Part shown: positions 56,505-64,000 of the stretch, piece after piece | How the letters are laid out: each line of letters starts with the position of its first letter | How positions within the stretch are numbered: position 1 is the first letter of the stretch | Assembly: GCF_014905175.1 (NCBI RefSeq) | Contig: NC_057789.1 | Coordinates: 17,084,679-17,148,678, forward strand | DNA length: 64,000 nucleotides | Direction: 5' to 3' | Source of the DNA: Aphidius gifuensis | Lineage: Eukaryota; Arthropoda; Insecta; Hymenoptera; Braconidae | Notes under the pieces: model-generated | Told to the model about the DNA's origin: nothing | The model's input: the letters and a program-made list of their open reading frames with translations, nothing else | Databases searched by the model: none | Translations under genes and position numbers: made by a program

Positions 56505-58369
56505 CCGAGGAACGAAATTTATATATAACTTTATATAATTGTATAAAATTTTATAAAGTTGTATAAAGTTATATATGGTTTTATATTGCCACTTTATTTA
56601 TAAAGCTATATATAACATGTTGTATAAAACTTTATATAACTATATAAAACTTCATACAAGTCTATAAAGTTATATAAAATTGTATAAATGTATATATAAC
56701 TGTATTTTAAAATGGTCAAATGCAAAATTTGCTTTGTTGATAAACGCTCAAAAAAAATATTATAAAGAAATGTTTTTCTTTTTTTTTTTTTTCTACATTA
56801 AATACGTAGACATAAACAACGGGCCAGGCTCAGGACTTGAACCCCATACCTTTCGGTTACCAACCCTACGCAGTATCCGATGCGCCACGATAACGCATGT
56901 GAAAATAAAAATTTATTTGTTCTACATCAACAAGCAAAAGTCACGCCTGCGCAGTCGACTAAAAAGTGGGGGCAGTTGAAATTTCTGAGTCCGTCATCAA
57001 TTTTGCTATGCCCCATTGTAATTTTAAATATGTTGCTTTGTATTTGTTAGTGAAACCTACAGGAATGCCAAAAAAGTTATTAAAATTACTATGCTACATT
57101 GTAAATTTTCAGAGGATCATTTTAATTTTGTCCACAACAGCAGAGTAAACTTTATAAATATATACAGAGCAAAAAAAAATAAAATATTTTTTGCTATGCT
57201 GCAATGTAATTTTTAGGCTGGATTATTTTAAATTTTAAATTTGGTTTCTGTAAAAATTTTTTTATGCAATGTAATTTTTTCATCGGGAAATAGCAAAAAA
57301 AAAACGTAAGAAAATTGCTATGGTACATTTCAATTTTTCAAGACTACAATTGTTTTTTTTCGTTAAAATGATAGTAAATTTTTTAATAGTCAAAAGATAG
57401 TTCATTGGTAATGTGGCAGCATAGTAAAATTTGATGAAATTTTTTTTCCGTGTAAACTCTATTTACCTTATTATATCTTCTTTGCTTACATACTTATACT
57501 TATTGACCTTTTTTTCGATAGTAGCCTATCATTTTTCGTTCATGATGCTGTTGGAATCCGAATAAAACACATTATTCCAATTAAAGAAGCCAGCGAATAT
57601 ATGTTGATCAAATTCAGTATGATACAGAACATAAGACTTGTCATACGGGTCGGTGACTATGTCTGTAAAATACCACGTTTCATTAGAAAGAATATGTGAT
57701 ACATTTTTTATTAAAATAATATTTATTGTGTAATGTGACTTACATTTTAATAAATAATAAAGAATCTTTGTTATAAATGAATTAACCCGTAGAACTCGCT
57801 CTATATTATTATTTGTAACTTTGGTTCACTATAATTTATAAATATTATGTTCTATGAAGGTTAATATAATTACATAAAACTGTACATGTATAAAACTTAT
57901 TTATACTGCTATATATAGCCTTATAAAGGTATATAAAGTTATATATAGTTATATACAATTGTATATAGCTTCATACAATTGTATATAACTATATATAACT
58001 TTATATACCTTTATAACGATCGTTCCTTGGGTAAAAATATCTTCGTATATTCATATACAAGTTTATATACTTTTATAAAACTATATGAAACTTTATACAG
58101 CTACATATAGAAATATATAGCTTTATATAATTATATATACTTATACACAAACCGTTCACAACTTTGTACACATTTATATATAACTTTATAAAATTATATA
58201 TAGCTGTATGTAACCTTATAAAGTTGTATATAATTATATATAGAGAGTTTAAAATTTCTTTAAATTTTTATATAATTATATAAAATTATATAAAATTTTA
58301 TAAAATTTTATAAAGTTATATGTGAATATATAAAGGTATATAAAGATATATATAAATTTCGTTCCTCGG
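56505..58369. mobile_element. TIR element rich in TATATAA repeats
   Basis: Ends CCGAGGAACGAAATTTATAT and complement, with arms of ACTTTATATAA-type repeats at 56515-56700 and 57890-58360. Another near-end (GATCGTTCCTTGG) at 58017-58031 suggests a second partial copy inside. A possible SINE lies within it. It interrupts the long family A relative. Confidence 0.7.
56769..56905 (-). mobile_element. Possible tRNA-derived SINE
   Basis: On the minus strand TGGCGCATCGG (box A, 56887-56877) and GGTTCAAGTCC (box B, 56843-56833) lie at the spacing of a tRNA promoter. A tail that reads as an A run (56790-56769) follows. The D and T stems are partly formed, but the anticodon and acceptor stems do not pair, so it is not a functional tRNA. 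This is best explained as a SINE or a retroposed tRNA. Confidence 0.5.
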
Positions 58370-58777
58370 GATTGATGTGAACCCCAGCACCCGAATTCAC
58401 AGGGCTTTAATTTTATACAATTTAGGCCAATCAGTGGCAGTGTTGCCGCAGCCGAATTTGTGAATGTACCTCAAAAAATAAAAAACGTACCTCCTGGCGA
58501 AAAAAATGTACTTTTTTTAAAAAATGGCCGACAAGAGCTGGTCGATATGAAATTTTATCAAAGCAAAAACAATAAAAACAGCAATCAATTTTTTTTTAAC
58601 ATTATTGGAGAAATTTCTAATATTTTTTTAAAAATATACACTAACAATTGTAATACTTGAGTATTGAATTATTTTCGAAAGAATAAGTGATTATATTTCT
58701 TGTGCTAAAAATAGAAAAAAAAAATAAAAAACATATACCGTAGCATTAATTAAGACTCTTATACACTGTTTCTATAA

Positions 58778-60039
58778 GGGAGGGTTCGGATTAACTCGAC
58801 AACTCACCAACACAATGTATACATATGTATATGTATATTGTATACATATGTATATGTCTATTGTATACATATGTATATTAGACCGTTTCAAAAAAAAAAA
58901 AAATTCTTTTTTTTTTTCTCCCACCCCCTAAAATCTTGGTATTTAACAAGACAAACCATCTACTATTTTCAATTTTTTTTTTTTTTTTTTTTTTCAATGT
59001 CGCTTACGGCTTTGAAATACATATTGAAAAAAAAATTTTTAATCATCTGTTTCGCGGCTAGAAAACTACGTAAACGTTTATTTATAAACAAACGATAATT
59101 TATTTATTCGAAGACCTCTGGGCATTCATATAAAATTAAAAATTCGGCATATAAGATATAGTGTCTAAAGCTTTTCAATTAAGCTTTTTAAATAATCATC
59201 TTGAATTGAAATATATTGATTATTTCGAAAGTTATGGTTTTTTGAAACACCCAACCGAAAACAGCATTCATTCGTTTATAAAAAAATTGCACAAATAACA
59301 TTGTTTTTTTTCAGTGTTTCAAAAAATCATAACTTTTATAATAATCAATATATTTCAATTCAAGATAATTATTTGAAAAGCTTCATGAAAAAGCTTTAGA
59401 CACTATATCTTATATGCCGAATTTTTAATTTTATATGAATGCCCAGAGGTCTTCGAATAAATAAATTATCGTTTGTTTAGAAATAAACGTTTACGTAGTT
59501 TTCTAGCCGCGAAACAGATGATTAAAAATTTTTTCTTCAATATGTATTTCAAAGCTTTTTTTTTGAGCTTTCGAATGGTCGTATTACCAAGTCTCTAGCT
59601 CAAAAATTGATAAAGTTATAGACAAAAGTATAAAATGAACATTCTGCTTACATGTATTTTAAATGGAAAATATTCAAAGTCGATGAGCGACATTGAAAAA
59701 AAAAAAAAAAAAAAAATTGAAAATAGTAGATGGTTTGTCTTGTTAAATACCAAGATTTTAGGGGGTGGGAGAAAAAAAAAAAGAATTTTTTTTTTTTTTG
59801 AAACGGTCTAATGTATATGTATATTGTATACATATGTATACAAATATATTTAAATGTACGAATAATTATATTATTTGAATAATAAATATTGAATAAAGTA
59901 AAATAATTTTTTTCATTTATTTTTTTTTTTTTTCATTTAGTTATTTCAATTATTTCAAAATATTTTATTTTATTTATTTAATATACGTGAGAAAGTAAAA
60001 ATAGTATTGGTGAGTTGTCGAGTTAATCCGAACCCTCCC
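58778..60039. mobile_element. Foldback nested in element W
   Basis: GGGAGGGTTCGGATTAACTC, then GACAACTCACCAA, at the left; complement at 60007-60039. The body between the arms is AT-rich and split by a second foldback. Confidence 0.7.
58881..59808. mobile_element. Inner foldback with TA duplication
   Basis: Ends GACCGTTTCAAAAAAAAAAA and complement with TA outside (58879-58880, 59809-59810). The arms pair through TAAAATCTTGGTATTTAACA and CGTAAACGTTTATTTATAAA and meet near 59300. Flanking ATGTATATTGTATACATATG repeats lie on both sides. No real coding region. Confidence 0.8.
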
Positions 60040-60552
60040 TACGCTCCCTACTCTTTCTCATTTTTTACTGCTCTGAAAAGAGAAGGACATATCGTCGACG
60101 CTCTTGCCTCCAGAAAAGCTCCACTTATTGGGAAGATAGGATGTTAGCAATATAGTAGTATTACATATATGATTTTACCGGGTTTAAATACCTCTGTTTA
60201 GTGTGTTTACATTGAGCGCGCGCGTGCGCATATTATACAATTTGTTTAGCTCAAGAAAAAACAAAAACGTACCTCCAAAAAAAAAGGCGTACTTTTGTAC
60301 TGGCGTTTCAAAAACGTACCTCAAAAAGTACAACTGTACCTCCTGTGGCAACATTGATTCAGTGGCAAAAAATAGCCTTAAATTGTAAAAAATTTGCCCT
60401 GTGAATTGGACTGCCGACTGCTGGTGCAGCTCGACAGCATAAAAATGAGCTCTCTTGTCATAGAATACGATTCATACAGAACTCTGACCAAGAAGACTAG
60501 AAATACAGGAGGAAGTCCCTATCTCGCCTGTATATGAAAACCGTATCGCTAT

Positions 60553-60671
60553 GTGGTCGCCGCATAATTGAGGAGCGCTAGTAGTACCCCGGTAACGTGC
60601 GCGACTTGTATCGCTTTTTTTTACAATGCGCACAATACAAACATACTCTGACAAACATCATGTGTATAATG
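60553..60671. mobile_element. Element Z, left half
   Basis: GGTCGCCGCATAATTGAGGA to CATGTGTATAATG, then cut by the hAT-like MITE at 60672. Beyond that MITE the sequence does not continue as element Z, so the right half is lost. Confidence 0.65.
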
Positions 60672-61147
60672 CACTGAAATATAATAAAACTGGAAGGTGA
60701 ACTCCTATGCTTAGCCAATGCACGGAGTGTCGCTAGAGATAGCAATATATTGGATGATGTTCCCTCTCACTCACGCATGCGCACATTAAATCTTGTACAG
60801 TCAACGTCAAAACAAACTAGTACTACACACGAGTATACAAAAGTACTACATATATATATTATTTCAGCAGTCCAATTCACAGGGTATTACAATTTAGGGC
60901 TTTTTTCCTCTACTGGCGGCGCTTGTAGAGCTTTTGTATGTGAAATCTATATAAAAAAAATTTGAAAAGCGCCATCGGCGGCAAAAAAAGCCCTAAATTG
61001 TAAAAAATTTGCCCTGTGAATTGGACTGCAGTACAGTCTCAAACACTTTTAGTTGACGTGACTGTACCGACAAGGACAAAAGCCCATCCATTGAATCTCT
61101 CTCTCGGCGACGCTAAGTTCGGCTTCCAGTTTTATTATATTTCAGTG
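60672..61147. mobile_element. hAT-like MITE with exact 8-bp TSD and nested family B MITE
   Basis: Ends CACTGAAATATAATAAAACT and complement; GTATAATG flanks both sides (60664-60671, 61148-61155). A family B MITE (60868-61028, CAG both sides) is inside, in the opposite orientation to that of the 16514 copy. Confidence 0.85.
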
Positions 61148-61162
61148 GTATAATGTGAATAA

Positions 61163-61304
61163 TAATTCAGTTCCGTCTCACTTACGGAGTTACGGCTCAC
61201 TTATGGCGCTAGCGACGTACGGTTGTTTGAAAACTACAAAGGCACAAAATCTCAATACAGGTGCTTATCTATATAAGCTGTGTTCGATGGTCGTCTCGGC
61301 TCAG
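61163..61304. mobile_element. Rearranged pieces of element X
   Basis: CAGTTCCGTCTCACTTACGG, CTAGCGACGTACGGTTGTTT and TACAGGTGCTTATCTATATA are followed abruptly by the element end AGCTGTGTTCGATGGTCGTC, as if parts were joined out of order. Confidence 0.6.
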
Positions 61305-61582
61305 CACCCGTATTCACAGGGCAAATTTTATACAATTTAGGGCTTTTTTTTGCCACTGATGGCGCTTATAAAATTTTTTTTATATAGATTTTACATATAA
61401 AAGCTCTACAAGCCGCCGTGGATGAAAAGCCCTAAATTGTATGCCTGAATAGCAAACTTTATACAATTTAGGTTTTTGCCACTGATGGCGCTTATAAAAT
61501 TTTTTTATATAGATTTTACATATAAAAGCTCTACAAGCGCCACCGGTGGATGAAAAAAGCCCTAAATTGTAATGCCCTGTGG
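61305..61582. mobile_element. Two adjoining family A/B MITEs, both damaged
   Basis: Starts CACCCGTATTCACAGGG at 61305. A second copy of the ACTGATGGCGCTTATAAAAT core lies at 61480-61582 and ends TAATGCCCTGTG. Terminal motifs at the junction are lost. Confidence 0.6.
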
Positions 61583-61621
61583 CATGGTAGCCGTTCATAC
61601 GGTTATGTTTGACGTATGTTA

Positions 61622-61831
61622 GCTACATAGGCATTGTCAATACAGGTGCTTATCTATATCATCACTGTATTAATGCCCCAATAAATATTGTTTATTCACA
61701 GTGATGATATAGATAGGCACCTGTATTGAGATTTTGTGCCTTTGTAGTTCTTCAAACAACCGTACGTCGCTAGCGCCATAAGTGAGCCGTAAGTGAGACG
61801 GAACTGAGCCGAGACGACCATCGAACACAGC
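61622..61831. mobile_element. Element X, near-complete right arm and centre
   Basis: From TCAATACAGGTGCTTATCTA through CCAATAAATATTGTTTATTC to CGACCATCGAACACAGC. Confidence 0.7.
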
Positions 61832-61857
61832 TTTGGCATACTTTAATATATTTCAGA

Positions 61858-62160
61858 CAAACTCCTGAGCTAATTTTTTAAAGAAGTCATAATATTAACT
61901 GTTAAATTTTTTTCTCGTATAATGTTTTAATTCTAATATAATTTTTTATACACGTTGATGAATTTATTTATTATTTATCGTGTAATAAAAAAAAAAACAG
62001 TTTGACAGCTGTGTACAGTGGTGTGAGTGAGAGTTTAATAAATCATTTAGTTCATTTTATAAAAAAAGAGGGCAGTTTCAACTATCATACACTTTATGTA
62101 GTATCATACGTATGATACGTATGATTGTATGATACCCCGAAAATCGTCGAATTACCCATC
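61858..62160. repeat. Inverted second copy of the 13415-13695 repeat
   Basis: Contains TCATAATATTAACTGTTAAA, CAGCTGTGTACAGTGGTGTG and ATGATACCCCGAAAATCGTC, ending CATCACTG. Confidence 0.6.
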
Positions 62161-62179
62161 ACTGACTGTAGGACTGCTG

Positions 62180-62339
62180 CACCCGTATTCACGGGGCAAA
62201 ATTGTTCTCATTAGGGCTTTTTTTTCCGCTGATGGCGCTTGACAAAATTTTTTTTATATAGATTTCATATAGAAAGGCTTCACAAACGCCACCATCGGAA
62301 AAAAAACGCCCTAATGAGAACATCCTCTGAATACGGGTG
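62180..62339. mobile_element. MITE family A
   Basis: CACCCGTATTCACGGGG to CCTCTGAATACGGGTG, CTG on both sides. Typical copy. Confidence 0.85.
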
Positions 62340-62414
62340 CTGTATTTTCACCATGGAGGCCATGGAGGTGTTAAACTCCATGATTTTTACAATAGTATTC
62401 TTTGGTATTCTTAG

Positions 62415-63167
62415 GGCTTGCGGCCCGGAGCGCTAGTTTCGGTTACACCGTTCAGGGTGAACATCCGAAAAATAAAGTCTCTTTAAGCTCATTTAGTCCG
62501 TAATAGGGATATTGAATGTCGGTAAATATCCAGTTGGCACTATGTCCGACTTGAATACTTTACGTAAATCGACTTTTCCTAGTTACATATTAAACTATTT
62601 TGCTTTTATCCGATATAATGTTATGCCACAAGATGAATGATAAATAAGATATATTTATTATGTTTAAGAGTTATAATTTTCGATGATATATTTATAGATG
62701 GAATCGCAATACTATGGATGCATTCCTTTAATAAAAAATTTTTTTTCGTTTTGCAATTTCGCCCTGTAATACCGGCCAAAATTTTATAGGAAAAAGCTGT
62801 TTCGTGTAGTGGCAGTACTGGCACATGACATTATTTTTTTTGGCTTCCAATTATTAGATGGATAACTGTTCAATGTTTATATCAAACTGAAATAAATAGA
62901 AAATTGACTTGTTGTGATTGTTTGTTATTGTCACATAGCTCGTACCACACATTATCGTAAACTGTAAAGCCTGGAATATTGCATAGAGAAATTTATCACT
63001 TTTGTCGTTTTTTCTGTTTCTAGTTTTTAGTCGGTATTACAGGGCGAAATTGCAAAACGAAAAAAAATTTTTTATTAAATGAATGCACCCTATGTCAGAA
63101 AGACTTTTTCATTTACGGTGTTTTCTGATTCCCGAGGATTGAGACATGGCGCCACAGGCCGCAAGCC
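62415..63167. mobile_element. Deleted copy of the 46794 element, 149 bp before the DHX38-like start codon
   Basis: ATTCTTAG precedes (62407-62414) and follows (63168-63175), an exact 8-bp TSD. Ends GGCTTGCGGCC and complement. It lies in reverse orientation to 46794-49130 and lacks about 2 kb of that copy's interior; the junction is at AGATGGAATCGC. Element Y (62716-63090) is nested inside, so the element itself is about 375 bp. It may have brought new sequence into the 5' region of the downstream gene. Confidence 0.85.
62716..63090. mobile_element. Element Y nested in the deleted element, 3-bp TSD
   Basis: Ends GGATGCATTCC / GAATGCACCC; TAT on both sides (62713-62715, 63091-63093). The empty site (CGCAATACTATGTCAGAAAG, in reverse) is visible at 46856-46876. 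Confidence 0.85.
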
Positions 63168-63316
63168 ATTCTTAGAGTCAACGATCTAAAAATATATAGA
63201 TATAAGACAAAAAATATTTACATCTATATAAGACTGTAAAAATTACATAAAATCATGATAGTTGGGTTGGGATAACAAACATCTCATTATACCTATATAT
63301 AAACTGTAAATAAGTG

Positions 63317-64000
63317 ATGCCGTACAGTAACGATAATATGGAACGTTTGGAGGGATGTGATATGAATGAAGCTGGTGGTTTAATTATACGTAAGAAAGTT
63401 TCAGATCATACGTTTAAAATGCCTTCAATATTGGGTTTAGACAAATTGGCAGAAAAAAAACGTTCAAGAAATCACGAAAATTCTCCCAAAGCGTCGACCT
63501 CAAAAAATGATGGTAAAAACAGAAAATACCGTGCACCTGCTCAAGAAACTCCAACACACACTGGTGGAGTAAATCACGAGGCACAAAGGCGACTTGAAGA
63601 TCGATTGAGACGACAACGCCTTGATGCTAGAAAATCAGAATCCAACACACACATCAGGCAACGTGATCGTGATTCTAATTTTTATAAGCATCGGAGAGAT
63701 TATAAATGTAATGCAGATCAGCGTAGATGTGAGCGTAGTAGAAGTCGAATTACACCTAGATTTAAAGATGAACCACAAACTCCACAATTCAAAGCAAGGG
63801 TTAGTTTATAAAACTTCTTTTTATTTCTTTTCCTTTTCAAACGGAAATTAAATGACTTAATTAAAAGTACTTATTAATCATTTCACGATATGATAATCAA
63901 TGTATTTTCTTAATTTATCAGAATCCAACATCAAAAAGTAATTGGGACGATGAAGATGAAGACTTGGACAAAGAATCTCGTCATAGATCCTCATGGGATT
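63317..64000 (+). CDS. Prp16: DHX38/Prp16-type splicing helicase, 5' exons (continues past window)
   Basis: Exon 1 (63317-63799) opens at ATG with MPYSNDNMERLEGCDMNEAG, followed by GGLIIRKK, SILGLDKLAEKKR and YRAPAQETPTHTGGV. The order RLEGxD...GGL...LGLDxLA...ETPxHxGGV is that of the N-terminal region of DHX38/Prp16, the DEAH-box ATPase that remodels the spliceosome at the second catalytic step. A basic Arg/Ser-rich stretch follows (RRCERSRSRITPR), as in the family. The intron (63800-63921, GTTAGT...ATCAG) is in phase 0. Exon 2 reads NPTSKSNWDDEDEDLDKE, then RHRSSWD at the window edge. The helicase core lies outside. The start was chosen because the family begins a few residues before RLEG and because upstream in-frame sequence is transposon-derived. 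The frame is intact here. Confidence 0.85.

Larger units (their letters stand above)
58440..60358. mobile_element. Element W copy with 9-bp TSD, nested in a family B MITE
   Basis: TCAGTGGCA occurs directly before (58431-58439) and after (60359-60367). The flanks rejoin as the family A/B core sequence (TTTAGGCCAATCAGTGGCAA). Ends GTGTTGCCGCAG and TGTGGCAACATTGAT are roughly inverted, with subterminal ACGTACCTCC on both sides. It contains a foldback which contains another foldback. Confidence 0.75.

Overview
This is an AT-rich eukaryotic nuclear window, most likely from an insect and perhaps a parasitoid hymenopteran. The taxon is inferred from base composition, short GT-AG introns and the mix of transposons; nothing in the sequence proves it. 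Host genes are sparse. The clearest is the 5' end of a Prp16/DHX38-type splicing helicase gene at the right edge (63317 onward, + strand, exon 1 and the start of exon 2). A second likely gene is a spliced minus-strand DUF4806-type open frame at 53065-53728, whose 5' part is not visible. Almost every other open frame is the chance translation of repeats.

The rest is a dense pile of DNA transposons, mostly non-autonomous, nested inside one another. Many insertions can be read to the base because target-site duplications (TSDs) survive. Main groups: (1) about 25 copies of two related palindromic MITEs of about 160 bp (family A, ends CACCCGTATTC; family B, ends CAGTCCAATTC), inserted at CWG trinucleotides as expected for PIF/Harbinger; a longer relative carries a short Harbinger-like coding remnant. 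(2) P-superfamily material: a 1521 bp element with an 8-bp TSD and a broken THAP-domain gene (11336-12856), plus a 593 bp relative with matching ends (7330-7922). (3) hAT remnants with 8-bp TSDs, one with a dimerisation-domain fragment (31176-32177) and one with a broken BED finger (37944-39743), plus hAT-like MITEs. (4) Foldback elements: 387-3614 (8-bp TSD, filled with a 171-bp tandem repeat), 27095-29647 (9-bp TSD), 53964-54913 and 58881-59808 (TA). (5) A 2528 bp terminal-inverted-repeat element (32307-34834) that carries a piece of a host gene, the PP2A scaffold subunit A, with its first intron, inside a second element and probably a third.

Layout: 1-3.6 kb satellite-filled foldback; 3.6-6.9 kb empty AT-rich DNA; 7-20.8 kb nested MITEs and P-like element; 21-25 kb quiet; 25-30 kb foldbacks; 31-37.4 kb hAT and the gene-capturing nest; 37.5-46.7 kb second hAT, transposase-like scraps, palindromes and CTACCAGTA-type repeats; 46.8-49.1 kb 8-bp-TSD element; 50-52.1 kb 330-bp tandem repeat; 53 kb DUF4806 gene; 53.9-62.3 kb nested foldbacks and a possible tRNA-derived SINE; 62.4-63.2 kb MITE stack ending 149 bp before the helicase start codon.

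No operon or pathway links these genes. The main story is transposon accumulation, with one case of host-gene capture. Family assignments come from recognised motifs and TSD sizes; no database search was run.
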